From: an uncultured Eubacterium sp.
GTDB lineage: Bacteria > Bacillota > Clostridia > Lachnospirales > Lachnospiraceae
Reading direction: 5' to 3'
Length of the DNA: 41,696 bases
Assembly: GCA_934358495.1 (NCBI GenBank)
Contig: CAKRKO010000012.1
Span: forward strand, 1-41,696
Each line of letters begins with the position of its first letter. Position 1 is the stretch's first letter. The notes beneath the pieces were generated by a model. It searched no databases, was not told the DNA's origin, and saw nothing but the letters and a program-made list of their open reading frames with translations. Both the position numbers and the translations under genes were made by a program. Shown here piece by piece: positions 24,351 through 33,169 of this stretch.

Positions 24351-25433
24351 TCAGACTTCGATCACTTGATGTCCTGCTGCCTTTAGCAGACGGTTCATAA
24401 TTGCATGCCCGATCCGCGGTGTAGCAAAACTCTCGGAAAAGATCACATCCACATCCCGCTCATCAAAATCACGCAGAATCGCATACAGATGCTGGGCAAT
24501 ACCGTCCTCGTCCTGACGGCTTCCGGTACTTTCAATCACATCTCCAAAATAGCGGGCACGAGTCTCATCGGTGCAGATGATACCGACTTTCTCTCCTTTT
24601 TGATGATGCTCCCGGGTCAATTCATTGATGCGCTGTACAACGGCATCCGCCTCACCGGATACGATAGTCAGATTTGCCTTCGGCGCATAGTGTCTGTACT
24701 TCATGCCCGGTGCTTTCGGGTGTACATTTGGATCTGCACTGGTAAATCCAGGATCGTCCCGTACTTCCCCGATCACTTCTGAAAGCATATCTTTTGTAAT
24801 ATAACCCGGGCGCAGAATCATTGGAACTTCTTCACTCAGATCAATAATGGTCGATTCAATGCCGATTCCCACAGCGCCGCCATCCAGGATCATCGGAATT
24901 TTTCCTTTCAGATCCTCATACACATGCTCTGCAAGTGTCGGGCTTGGTCTGCCTGAAGTATTTGCACTCGGTGCCGCAATATAACCACAGCTTTCACGGA
25001 TCAATGCCAGTGCCGTCGGGTGCGATGGCATGCGGACAGCCACCGTATCCAGCCCGCCGGTTGTCTCATAAGGAACCGCATCACTCTTGCGAAAGATCAT
25101 CGTTAATGGTCCCGGCCAGAATGCATCTGCCAGTGCTTTTGCCTGCGGTGGAATATCCGCAGTGATTTTATCCAATGCTTCAAAATCAGCAATATGTACA
25201 ATCAGTGGATTGTCAGACGGACGCCCTTTTGCTGCATAAATTCGTTTCGCCCCTTCCGGCAGTAACGCGTCTGCTCCCAGTCCATAAACTGTCTCTGTCG
25301 GAAAGCCAACCAGTCCGCCTTCACGGATAATTTCGGCAGCTTCCCGTATAATACTCATATCCGGATGCATGGCATCCACTTTTTTTACCTGTGTAATAAT
25401 TGTCTTTTTTTCATCTAAAATATTCGTATTCAT
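24351..25433 (-). CDS. L-threonylcarbamoyladenylate synthase (Sua5 type)
   Basis: Makes threonylcarbamoyl-AMP from Thr, bicarbonate and ATP for the tRNA t6A37 modification. The 360-residue protein has an N-terminal YrdC/TsaC domain (PTETVYGLGADAL, KGRPSDNPLIVHI, SANTSGRPSPT) and the C-terminal Sua5 domain (APGMKYRHYAPKA). The start at 25433 (MNTNIL) is chosen because the promoter's -10 (25441-25446) lies immediately upstream, so a longer ORF start at 25472 would lie outside the transcript. No Shine-Dalgarno fits, so the mRNA may be leaderless. Confidence 0.93.
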   Translation of the reverse strand: MNTNILDEKKTIITQVKKVDAMHPDMSIIREAAEIIREGGLVGFPTETVYGLGADALLPEGAKRIYAAKGRPSDNPLIVHIADFEALDKITADIPPQAKALADAFWPGPLTMIFRKSDAVPYETTGGLDTVAVRMPSHPTALALIRESCGYIAAPSANTSGRPSPTLAEHVYEDLKGKIPMILDGGAVGIGIESTIIDLSEEVPMILRPGYITKDMLSEVIGEVRDDPGFTSADPNVHPKAPGMKYRHYAPKANLTIVSGEADAVVQRINELTREHHQKGEKVGIICTDETRARYFGDVIESTGSRQDEDGIAQHLYAILRDFDERDVDVIFSESFATPRIGHAIMNRLLKAAGHQVIEV

Positions 25434-25440
25434 GCAAAAC

Positions 25441-25469
25441 AGTATACCACAAAAGATTTTACTTGTCAG
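25441..25469 (-). promoter_or_regulatory. Promoter of sua5
   Basis: On the minus strand CTGACA (25464-25469), 17 bp and TATACT (25441-25446) are present. The predicted transcription start is within a base or two of the ATG at 25433. Confidence 0.75.
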
Positions 25470-25492
25470 CACCTGTCACCTGCGAGTATACT
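25463..25492 (+). promoter_or_regulatory. Promoter of galM, sharing its -35 with the sua5 promoter
   Basis: TTGTCA (25463-25468), 18 bp and TATACT (25487-25492) are present; the -10 is part of the palindrome TATACTATAGTATA (25487-25500). The -35 covers the same bases as the opposing sua5 -35. Confidence 0.65.
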
Positions 25493-25528
25493 ATAGTATA
25501 TTTATGAAGAAAGAATGAGGGTTTTGAA

Positions 25529-26578
25529 ATGAATATTACAAAAAGTTCTTTTGGAATCACCACTGACGGCGAAGAAGCATTTTTATATCGACTGGAAAAT
25601 GCATCCGGCGCATATATCACTGTTACTAGCTTTGGTTGCCGCATTGTAAGCATCTGTGTGCCGGACAAAAATGGCGAATTACGGGATGTATGCCTTGGCT
25701 ATGACACCCTTGCAGAGTATGAAAAAGATACCGCAAGTTTCGGTGCCGTTGTCGGCCGCCATGCAAATCGTATCGAAAAAGGTACCTTCACACTGAATGA
25801 TAAAACTTATCATCTGGCCATCAACAACGGTCCAAACCACCTGCACGGCGGTATCCGCGGATTCCACTATTATAATTGGGATTCTGAGCAGGTTGGAAAT
25901 TCCGTTCGTTTCACACGTATTTCCCCAGACGGAGAAGAAGGCTATCCTGGTACACTGACCATGAGTGTGACTTACTGCTGGAGTGAAGATAATGAGCTTT
26001 CCATCACTTATGATGCATCCAGCGATCAGGATACCGTATTCAACACAACAAACCATTCTTATTTCAATTTGAACGGCGAAGCTTCCGGTTCCGTGCTGGA
26101 GCATATTCTGATGATCAATGCTGAGCAGTATACCGAGACTGATCAGAACGATCTGACCACAGGTGTGATCGCTGACGTGGCAGGCACACCGTTTGACTTC
26201 CGCACGCCAAAGCCAATTGGACAGGATATTTTTGCAGAGCATCCGCAATTGAAATATTCTAAAACTTATGACCATAACTTTGTATTAAACGGAAGTGGGT
26301 TGAAAGAAGCTGCAACGTTATATGCCAAAGATTCAGGCATCCGCCTGACCTGCTTTACAGACCAGCCTGGCATGCAGCTTTATGTACCGGCTCAATCGCC
26401 TGCTGCGCATGGAAAAAATGGTGTTTCTTATCCAGCCTACGGCAGCGTATGCCTGGAGACACAGCATTTTCCGAATGCTACCAGCCATCCAGACTTCCCA
26501 TCCGTTATTTTGAAAGTTGGAGATACATTTAAATCTAAAACCGTATTTCATTTTTCTGCAACATCACCGAAACGATAA
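25529..26578 (+). CDS. galM: Aldose 1-epimerase (mutarotase)
   Basis: This 349-residue enzyme interconverts alpha and beta anomers of galactose or glucose. Family residues are visible in VVGRHANRI, NGPNHLHGG (His), TNHSYFNL (catalytic His as acid), YDHNFVL (Asp) and CLETQHFPNATSHPDFPS (catalytic Glu as base). No signal peptide, so it is cytoplasmic. A GAGGG site precedes the ATG. The BMP-domain gene starts 13 nt after its stop, but no other Leloir gene is present. Confidence 0.95.
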   Translation: MNITKSSFGITTDGEEAFLYRLENASGAYITVTSFGCRIVSICVPDKNGELRDVCLGYDTLAEYEKDTASFGAVVGRHANRIEKGTFTLNDKTYHLAINNGPNHLHGGIRGFHYYNWDSEQVGNSVRFTRISPDGEEGYPGTLTMSVTYCWSEDNELSITYDASSDQDTVFNTTNHSYFNLNGEASGSVLEHILMINAEQYTETDQNDLTTGVIADVAGTPFDFRTPKPIGQDIFAEHPQLKYSKTYDHNFVLNGSGLKEAATLYAKDSGIRLTCFTDQPGMQLYVPAQSPAAHGKNGVSYPAYGSVCLETQHFPNATSHPDFPSVILKVGDTFKSKTVFHFSATSPKR

Positions 26579-26591
26579 GGAGTGATTTTTT

Positions 26592-28529
26592 ATGTCGATG
26601 GAACAGTATCGTGCCGCCCAAAAAGCTGGCAAAAAAGAATTACAGACACTGGCTACACAGAAACTTCCCACTGAGATGCCTGCTTTGGATGCCATTCTGG
26701 AGCATACAGACATCAGCGGTGAGATTCCTCTTGGACTGGTAGACATTCCTACGGAACTGATTGTCGGCACAAAAACAATTGGGCGCACATCTTCTTTTGC
26801 GCCTAATTTTATGCCTATTCTCGGCGAAAATACTGAATTTGCCGCAAAATGGGCTGCTTTGTGCGACGCGCATCTCCGGGAAGGAATCCGTGATCCGATC
26901 GTCGCCTACGAATACATGAATCACTATTATGTACAGGAAGGTAACAAACGTGTCAGCGTACTGAAATTTTTTGACGCAATCAGTGTACCAGGTTATGTCA
27001 CCCGCATCATCCCGGCCAGAGAAGATACCAAAGAAAGCCGTCTATACTACGAATTTCTGGAATTTTACAATGCTACCAGCATTAATTATCTGTTTTTCAG
27101 CAAAGAGGGCTCCTATCTGCATCTCGCCTATCATCTCGGGCACCGCCGTTATGAGCGTTGGAGCATGGATGACCGGATTATTTTCCGCTCCTGTTACAAT
27201 CGCTTTGCAGATGCCTTTAAGGAACTCGGTGGCGATCGTCTGCATATGACGGTCGGAGACGCCATGCTGATTTATCTGGATTTGTTCGACTATGATCAGT
27301 TAAAAGATGAAACCCCTTCTGAGATCAAGGAAAACCTGAAAAAAATGTGGGCGGAATTTGAGCTAAAAAATGCCCAGGAGACACCTTCGGTAAAATTTGA
27401 TCCATCGCCGGTGCAGAAAAAAAATATTCTGACCAAACTTCTAAGCGCTTCTGAGGAGGAACCAATCACCCGCATTGCGTTTATCAACCGCAAGACACCA
27501 GAGACCTCCAGCTGGACTTACGCGCACGAACTTGGCAGACTCTATCTGAAAGATGCCTTTCACGGTACCGTACAGTCAAAAGCCTATGATGACATCTCCG
27601 GAACAGATAATGCCATTGCTGCCATTGAGCAGGCTATTGCAGACGGATACGAAATGATTTTTACCACATCACCGGAATTTTTGAGTGCCAGCCTGCGAGC
27701 TGCTGTCAATCATCCGGAAGTAAAAATTTTAAACTGTTCACTGAATTCTTCCCACAAATACATCCGTACCTATTACGGCCGCATGTATGAGGCAAAATTC
27801 CTGATCGGCGTACTGGCCGGCATTATGACAGACACCAACAAAATTGGTTACATCGCAGATTATCCGATTTATGGTATGACCGCCAATATCAATGCATTTG
27901 CCCTTGGTGTCAAAATGGTAAATCCAAAGGCAAAAATCTATCTGGAATGGTCCACCTTAAAAGAAAATGAACATGTAGATCTTACTGCCAAACTGTATTC
28001 TGTTGGAGCAACTTATATTTCCCATCAGGATATGATCATTCCCCGGAAGATCACCCGCCAGTTCGGTCTGTTCCGTGTCAATGGTGAGACACCTGTGAAC
28101 CTTGCATTTCCTGCATGGAACTGGGGTAAATATTATGAAAGAATTATTCGAAATGTCCAGAACGGCATCTGGAATACAGAAGAAAAATCAGATGCAAATA
28201 AAGCGTTGCATTACTGGTGGGGTATGTCCTCCGATGTAATTGACGTTGTCTGGTCCTCAGCAATTCCAGATGAAACACGACACCTGTTGGATACTTTAAG
28301 TAATGCTATACGCAATTATGAATTTAATCCTTTTGATGGCATTTTACATTCCCAGCAGGGACTTGTGTCCAAAGACGCTACCCACAGCCTTAGTCCACAC
28401 GAAATTATTTCTATTGACTGGCTGACAGATAACATTGTCGGACGTATTCCTACCGCAGATGAACTCCGGGAAGATGCACAGAACGTTGTTCGACAGGAAG
28501 GTATCCGCAAGGAGGAACCAACACTATGA
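26592..28529 (+). CDS. Cytoplasmic ParB/Srx-like and BMP-domain fusion protein
   Basis: This 645-residue protein has no signal peptide or lipobox. Residues ~45-140 resemble a ParB/sulfiredoxin-like fold (DPIVAYEYMNHYYVQEGNKRVSVLKFFDA, with the EGNKR at 116-120 in the place of the ParB GxxR motif). A helical linker follows to ~300. Residues ~310-610 are a BMP/PnrA-type periplasmic-binding fold (ITRIAFINRKT, SWTYAHELGR, IFTTSPEFL, GRMYEAKFLIGVLAGIMTDTNKIGYIADYP) that in lipoproteins binds purine nucleosides. In the cytoplasm it is more likely a nucleoside sensor or enzyme than a transport protein. It overlaps the next gene by ATGA. Confidence 0.82.
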   Translation: MSMEQYRAAQKAGKKELQTLATQKLPTEMPALDAILEHTDISGEIPLGLVDIPTELIVGTKTIGRTSSFAPNFMPILGENTEFAAKWAALCDAHLREGIRDPIVAYEYMNHYYVQEGNKRVSVLKFFDAISVPGYVTRIIPAREDTKESRLYYEFLEFYNATSINYLFFSKEGSYLHLAYHLGHRRYERWSMDDRIIFRSCYNRFADAFKELGGDRLHMTVGDAMLIYLDLFDYDQLKDETPSEIKENLKKMWAEFELKNAQETPSVKFDPSPVQKKNILTKLLSASEEEPITRIAFINRKTPETSSWTYAHELGRLYLKDAFHGTVQSKAYDDISGTDNAIAAIEQAIADGYEMIFTTSPEFLSASLRAAVNHPEVKILNCSLNSSHKYIRTYYGRMYEAKFLIGVLAGIMTDTNKIGYIADYPIYGMTANINAFALGVKMVNPKAKIYLEWSTLKENEHVDLTAKLYSVGATYISHQDMIIPRKITRQFGLFRVNGETPVNLAFPAWNWGKYYERIIRNVQNGIWNTEEKSDANKALHYWWGMSSDVIDVVWSSAIPDETRHLLDTLSNAIRNYEFNPFDGILHSQQGLVSKDATHSLSPHEIISIDWLTDNIVGRIPTADELREDAQNVVRQEGIRKEEPTL

Positions 28530-29116
28530 GAATCATGGCAATCTCCGATACAGAATCAACTGCATTGTGGGATCATTATAATAACAACAAGATCACAAAC
28601 ACAGATCTGATCCTCTCCTGTGGAGATTTAAATCCACAATACCTGTCTTTTCTCGTCAGCTGTACGAATCTGCCGCTGCTTTATGTTCACGGCAACCATG
28701 ATGAGAAATATGACAAGACACCGCCGGAGGGCTGCATCTGCATTGATGACAAAATTTACGTGCATGAAGGTGTCCGTATCCTGGGTTTAGGAGGATGCAT
28801 GCCATATAAGCCAGGAAAATACATGTATACGGAAAAAGAAATGAAACGACGCCTGTTGCATATCAAACACCAGTTGATTTTCTATCATGGATTTGATATC
28901 CTGCTGACTCATGCACCGGCGCAGGGACTGGGAGATGGGGAAGATCACGCTCACCAGGGATATGAAACGTTTGTAAAGCTTCTGGATAAATACCAGCCAA
29001 AGTATATGGTACACGGACATATGCATCTGCAGTACAGCGCATCCCTCAAGCGTACCATACAGTACAATAATACACAGATTATCAATGCATATGAAAAACA
29101 TAGCTGGGATTATTAG
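28526..29116 (+). CDS. Calcineurin-like metallophosphoesterase
   Basis: This 196-residue phosphoesterase has motifs GD (33-34, GDLN), GNHD (56-59), THAP (129 His) and GHMH (162-165). Motif I is SDTES (D8, E10), with Glu where most family members have the His of DxH; this changes one metal ligand. Its start overlaps the BMP-fusion stop by 4 bp (ATGA), which implies translational coupling and a joint function, possibly nucleotide turnover. The repeat element follows 14 bp after the stop. Confidence 0.88.
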   Translation: MRIMAISDTESTALWDHYNNNKITNTDLILSCGDLNPQYLSFLVSCTNLPLLYVHGNHDEKYDKTPPEGCICIDDKIYVHEGVRILGLGGCMPYKPGKYMYTEKEMKRRLLHIKHQLIFYHGFDILLTHAPAQGLGDGEDHAHQGYETFVKLLDKYQPKYMVHGHMHLQYSASLKRTIQYNNTQIINAYEKHSWDY

Positions 29117-29129
29117 GCCTTGCTTGTCT

Positions 29130-29343
29130 GTGTAAGGAACAAAATGGAAAAACTCCAATGCAGGCACGATGGATTTCCTATCTTCGCTGCGCCGCTTATC
29201 TCCGACCGCTCCCGCGAACTCACCAACAGCAAAAACAGCTGTTGGCTCAAACACACTCACGCGGTCGGGCTATGCTCGCTCCGATAACGGAAATCCGTCT
29301 ACTGCCTCGCCTTGGAGTTTTTCCATCTTTGTTCCATTTACAC
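29130..29343 (+). repeat. Structured palindromic repeat, copy 2
   Basis: The outer arms pair as GTGTAA/TTACAC, GGAACAAA/TTTGTTCC and ATGGAAAAACTCCAA/TTGGAGTTTTTCCAT with small bulges. The core (about 29151-29318) matches copy 1 at 188-392 almost base for base, in the same orientation relative to the gene upstream (14 bp after the phosphoesterase stop). Differences inside the helices are often compensated, for example a G-C pair here is T-A in copy 1. Outer stems share no sequence with copy 1. Confidence 0.85.
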
Positions 29344-29386
29344 GACGGCGCTGTGTGCTAACTTTTGTTAAATTTTATCCAATATA

Positions 29387-30091
29387 TCAATTTCCTAAAT
29401 ATTCACAAATGCCTTTTTGTAATGCCTCTACCAGTTTTTCCTGATATGCTGCACTTATCAGTCGACTTTCTTCTTCCGGATTTGATAAAAATCCACATTC
29501 CACGATCACCGTTGGTGCGGCAGTATTCTTTAAAATATAATAACTGGTATTGGCTTTCGCCATCCGATGATTCTCCGGGTCTGCATTTTCAATCAGGCTT
29601 TTTTGCAATATTTCCGCAAGTTCTTTCCCCTCTTTTGATTCTGAATAATAAAATACCTGCGCGCCTTTGGCGGAACTGTCGGTATAACTGTTCTGATGAA
29701 TACTGATCACCGCATCTGGCTGCTCGGAATCTATTTTTACCACCCGGTTTTTCATATCCGATGTTTTTTCATTTGCTACATTTACATCTGCCAGATTCCG
29801 GTCATCGGTTCTCGTCATAACCACCCGGATATTTTGTTTTTCCAGACTCTTTTTCAGTTTTAAGGCAATCGCCAGATTCACTTCCTTTTCTTTTGTCCCG
29901 GCCACCCCGATCTTGCCAGGATCGTTTCCACCATGCCCACTATCTATACAAATGCAGTACTTCGCTTTCTGCACGCTGCGGTTCATGACATCATACTGCG
30001 CTGCCCGAGACACACGTATGGCAGCAACTGCAAGACAAAATAATAATGCTGTAACACCGATTCTTTTTTTCACAAAAATACCCGAACACAT
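29387..30091 (-). CDS. cwlD: N-acetylmuramoyl-L-alanine amidase, CwlD-like
   Basis: This 234-residue amidase_3 protein has an N-terminal signal-anchor (ALLFCLAVAAI). Zn and catalytic motifs are DSGHGG (His), EKEVNLAIAL (Glu), SIHQN (His) and VIVECGFLSN (Glu). Size and layout match CwlD, which with PdaA makes muramic delta-lactam in spore cortex. DSGHGG instead of the usual DPGHGG is a minor change. The ribosome site is weak (AAGTGAG). It lies beside a GH18 spore-type protein, supporting a sporulation role. CwlD versus another amidase is inference. Confidence 0.8.
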   Translation of the reverse strand: MCSGIFVKKRIGVTALLFCLAVAAIRVSRAAQYDVMNRSVQKAKYCICIDSGHGGNDPGKIGVAGTKEKEVNLAIALKLKKSLEKQNIRVVMTRTDDRNLADVNVANEKTSDMKNRVVKIDSEQPDAVISIHQNSYTDSSAKGAQVFYYSESKEGKELAEILQKSLIENADPENHRMAKANTSYYILKNTAAPTVIVECGFLSNPEEESRLISAAYQEKLVEALQKGICEYLGN

Positions 30092-30166
30092 ATAATCTCA
30101 CTTATAATGTATTCAGACACTCTCCTGGTATGACTATATTCAAGTCGAACGCTCGTGAGACAGTGC

Positions 30167-30198
30167 AAAAAAAGACGCTCATTTTTGAACGTCTTTTT
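30167..30198 (-). terminator. Terminator of the GH18 gene
   Basis: AAAAAGACG and CGTCTTTTT form a perfect stem with A and T flanks, so it is usable in both directions. It lies 20 bp after the GH18 stop. Confidence 0.8.
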
Positions 30199-30217
30199 CA
30201 GGAAACATGTTATTTTT

Positions 30218-31987
30218 CTAATTCATATATTCCACAATGGTATCCCAGATAGTATTTTTTTCATATCCGAGTTTCCAGAAAGATGCTCCAGCCAGATGAT
30301 TGTCCTTCATCACATCCAGCTTTTCTCCAATGGATTTCTGATCCTCCACCCAGATCTTATACGTCTTGCCATCATACTCATACTCTGCATAATACTGACC
30401 ACAATCATCCAACCACTGAAGCGCTACCTCATTTGCTGCCACGCGGGTATCTACTTCACTCATGCCGACAGCTTCGCTGCTGATGGTGTAACCACGCTCA
30501 TTTGCTGCCTCATCGTCACTTGGATTAGATTCATTCACCGGTGTCAGCTCCCAGACTCTCGTGTAGAACGGGATTCCAAGAATCACCTGCTCAGCAGGTA
30601 CTTCTTCCAGTGTATCGGCGATACCCTGTTTTACATATCCGATGGATGCCACGGATCCTTCATCGGATCCGTTGTAATGCTCATCATAAGCCATGACAAC
30701 CACATAATCTGCAAATACAGCCTGTTCCGCACGATCATAGTAAGCGTTGTAAGATGCCGGTACATAATTGTCCACAGACAGCACCAGATCGTTATTTTCA
30801 CACTTGATGGACAGTTCACGGATAAACTCCAGATAACCGTCCGCTGCCTCTGCCGGGAGCAGTTCAAAATCCAGATTGATTCCATCCAGATCATACTTGA
30901 TTGCCTCGGCCACCAGGTTATTTACCAGATTGTCCCTGCTGGATGTCACACTGAACACACTGGTGTCATCCACATCCTGATTTTCCAGATTACTTACCAA
31001 CCCCCAGACTTCCACACCCTGCTGATGGCAATAGGTCACGTACGCCTGGTTACACAGGGATGCAATGCCTCCCTGATCATCATTCAGATAAAACCATGTC
31101 GGAGAAATGACATTGACACCCTTGGTCTTGCCAAGTACATCCGCCACATTTGCATTTGCAGACTGGTTTGTCACCTGATGCCATGCCATGTTGATGGTTT
31201 TATCTTTACTGATATGAGAAAATACAGGTTCCGTAAAATTATGGTCATACAATACATCCTGATCTCCTCCAAGCGCTTTTGTCTTCACATAACCGATAAA
31301 TCCATCCTGGCTGCATACCTTGCTCCAGGATCCTGCGGTGTCAAGCACTGTGACAAGATCTCCTTTTTTCACATCTGCCAGAATCGGACTTTTCACGCCG
31401 CCCTTTTCCCGGATTTCTGTTTTTTTCTTAATGCTCTGATAAGTCACCTCATCCCACTGGTCAGAAATAACCACGCGGTTTGGATCAGTATAATATTCAT
31501 AATGAATGTCTGTATATTCTTTTACAAAACTCATGGACAGATACATCTCGCCGTCCCGCTGGATTGCAATGATATGGTCTGCTGTCTGTGCATCTTTTCC
31601 CAGGGTATAGGATGCGGTATCAACCGTAGTGTTGATCAGTCCATCCGGTGTCACATAACGCAAAACCTGCTCGGTGCTGTCCCAGTAAAAACGCTTGTTC
31701 AGATATTTATGTATGATCTGATAATTCACATACACTTCATCATCCTGCACAATGCCTTTCTGCTCCATCTGTTCATTATCAAATATGACAAACAACTCAT
31801 CTTCCTGGCTCAGATTATAATAAGTTGTGTAATCTGCCCGCTCCTTTGATGATGAATATTTTTTCAAAAAAGTCGTCAATCCAGTGATCAATACGATCAC
31901 AACGACCAATAAAACCACTCCCGCCACCAGAATGACTCTCTGTTTCCTTTGCCTCTGCTGCTGTCTTCCCTGCTTTTCTGAAGCCAT
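30218..31987 (-). CDS. GH18 family protein with SH3 domain, spore germination YaaH-like
   Basis: This 589-residue protein has a basic N-terminus, one membrane segment (about 17-40), an extracellular stalk domain (about 60-190), an SH3-like domain (EIREKGGVKSPILADVKKGDLVTVL ... GWIGYV-type end) and a GH18 barrel (about 265-585). The catalytic motif is DGINLDFE, with the acid Glu kept and Asn for one Asp, as in YaaH/YdhD-type proteins that cleave cortex or peptidoglycan N-acetylglucosamine bonds. The start at 31987 is chosen for AAAGGAGG upstream. Its promoter lies inside the terminator of the upstream gene. Confidence 0.88.
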   Translation of the reverse strand: MASEKQGRQQQRQRKQRVILVAGVVLLVVVIVLITGLTTFLKKYSSSKERADYTTYYNLSQEDELFVIFDNEQMEQKGIVQDDEVYVNYQIIHKYLNKRFYWDSTEQVLRYVTPDGLINTTVDTASYTLGKDAQTADHIIAIQRDGEMYLSMSFVKEYTDIHYEYYTDPNRVVISDQWDEVTYQSIKKKTEIREKGGVKSPILADVKKGDLVTVLDTAGSWSKVCSQDGFIGYVKTKALGGDQDVLYDHNFTEPVFSHISKDKTINMAWHQVTNQSANANVADVLGKTKGVNVISPTWFYLNDDQGGIASLCNQAYVTYCHQQGVEVWGLVSNLENQDVDDTSVFSVTSSRDNLVNNLVAEAIKYDLDGINLDFELLPAEAADGYLEFIRELSIKCENNDLVLSVDNYVPASYNAYYDRAEQAVFADYVVVMAYDEHYNGSDEGSVASIGYVKQGIADTLEEVPAEQVILGIPFYTRVWELTPVNESNPSDDEAANERGYTISSEAVGMSEVDTRVAANEVALQWLDDCGQYYAEYEYDGKTYKIWVEDQKSIGEKLDVMKDNHLAGASFWKLGYEKNTIWDTIVEYMN

Positions 31988-32032
31988 TGTAAGCCTCCTT
32001 TGTCTCTTCTGTCGATGTATTTTACTGTCCTC

Positions 32033-32061
32033 AGTATACATGAAAAAAAAGGGCGATGCAA
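32033..32061 (-). promoter_or_regulatory. Promoter of the GH18 gene
   Basis: On the minus strand TTGCAT (32056-32061), 17 bp and TATACT (32033-32038) are present. The -35 lies in the loop of the terminator at 32044-32083. Confidence 0.65.
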
Positions 32062-32083
32062 CCTTTAGCCCCGCCCTTTTTTT
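32044..32083 (-). terminator. Terminator after the small unknown gene
   Basis: AAAAAAAGGGCG and CGCCCTTTTTTT form a perfect stem with long A and T flanks, so it can work in both directions. It overlaps the GH18 promoter. Confidence 0.8.
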
Positions 32084-32130
32084 GCAGGTAAGATTTCTGT
32101 TTTTCGGTATTTGAGAATCCCCTGTCAATA

Positions 32131-32352
32131 CTATTTTTTTGTTATCTTGTCAAATCTGACCTCGGATAATGCACCCCGCTGGAATACATAATCCCTCATG
32201 TAATTATTGTCTTCCCGGACACACATGGCTTCTGATACCTCCGCCGAATTACTTGGAAGTCCTTCCAGCCAGATTGAAATCCCCTGTTTTTCATAATTTT
32301 GGAGTTCGATCAGAAGAGTCTGTCCGGATGATGCATAATAATTTTGCTGCAT
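32131..32352 (-). CDS. Small unknown protein (73 residues)
   Basis: The start at 32352 (MQQNYYASSGQ) has GAAGAGG about 9 nt upstream; the in-frame extension to 32409 lacks one. The protein is acidic to neutral and soluble: a beta-rich N-terminal half (GQTLLIELQNYEKQGISIWLEG), then MCVREDNNYMRDYVFQ and a basic end. I do not recognise the family. It has its own terminator directly before the GH18 promoter. Confidence 0.6.
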   Translation of the reverse strand: MQQNYYASSGQTLLIELQNYEKQGISIWLEGLPSNSAEVSEAMCVREDNNYMRDYVFQRGALSEVRFDKITKK

Positions 32353-33169
32353 GTAAATACCTCTTCTCTGACCAGCGCGGAAGTAAGTTCGTGATATACA
32401 ATCCGCCAATACTTGTATTTCAGAAGATTTTATTCAAGTCAGACATTCGCAAGACTCAGATAAAACCTTTCTGAATAAATGCTGTGATATATATCCTGTG
32501 TCTTTCTGACACTTACCCAATATTTGATTTTTGTTTGTTTTTCACTGCCGTTTGCCTCTTTTAAAACGATTGGGACACTATTCGTCTTTATCTTTCTTTT
32601 TACCTCCGTATTATTTTTTATTATGTTACTTTTATCCCATTCATTTCTTCTGATTCAACTGTAGCCTGCATGCCTCCCTTCTCCTTTTGTCAGTTCTGTG
32701 AAATTCACATATACTAACAAAAACATTTTTTCTTCCACGTGGAAAGAGCCCCCGGCGCAGACAGTTTATTCTGAAAACACATAGCTTCCGCCAAATCAGA
32801 CATACTAGCTAGAAACACGCCTGAATTTTCAAATTTCTTCTCTGCACAAAATCTTGGAAAATTTAAGAATCAGTCTCTGACAGTTGTCATAAGACCTTTG
32901 ATCGATCAGTGGGAAAATCCCTTTGCTGCAGAAGCATCTGGTTAATGTACAGAATTTGTACGGATGCTTTAAGAACCCCATCAGAACTTTCGAATCTTTC
33001 TGATGAATCTGCCGCAATATGTGATTAATCTGTCCGCTTGCACGGATAACTCTTGTATTACTTATACCATAGTTTCATTAAGAAATCAACTTAATTTATC
33101 ATTTTAATCGAATTTTGTTATGATTATTACTGTTTGTTACTTTTTTACAGAATCTTTATGAAAGGATGC
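32353..33169. other. Long intergenic region without a supported gene
   Basis: About 820 bp, AT-rich. On the minus strand a frame of 50 codons (32439-32591) follows a GGAGG (32603-32607) but has no ATG, GTG or TTG in position, only ATA, so it may be a gene remnant. Other features are the palindrome TTCCACGTGGAA (32732-32743), a hairpin CATCAGAA/TTCTGATG (about 32978-33004) and an inverted repeat AGCATC/GATGCT around 32933-32971. A 62-codon minus frame at 32829-33017 has only a TTG start and no ribosome site. Confidence 0.5.

Noticed and set aside
30155..31849. 564-residue plus-strand ORF
   Set aside because: It is antisense to the GH18 gene, whose domains, start and terminator are clear. The plus-strand product has no family features and no ribosome site.
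32829..33017. 62-residue minus-strand ORF in the gap before mecA
   Set aside because: TTG start, no Shine-Dalgarno, and internal palindromes; no recognisable protein features.
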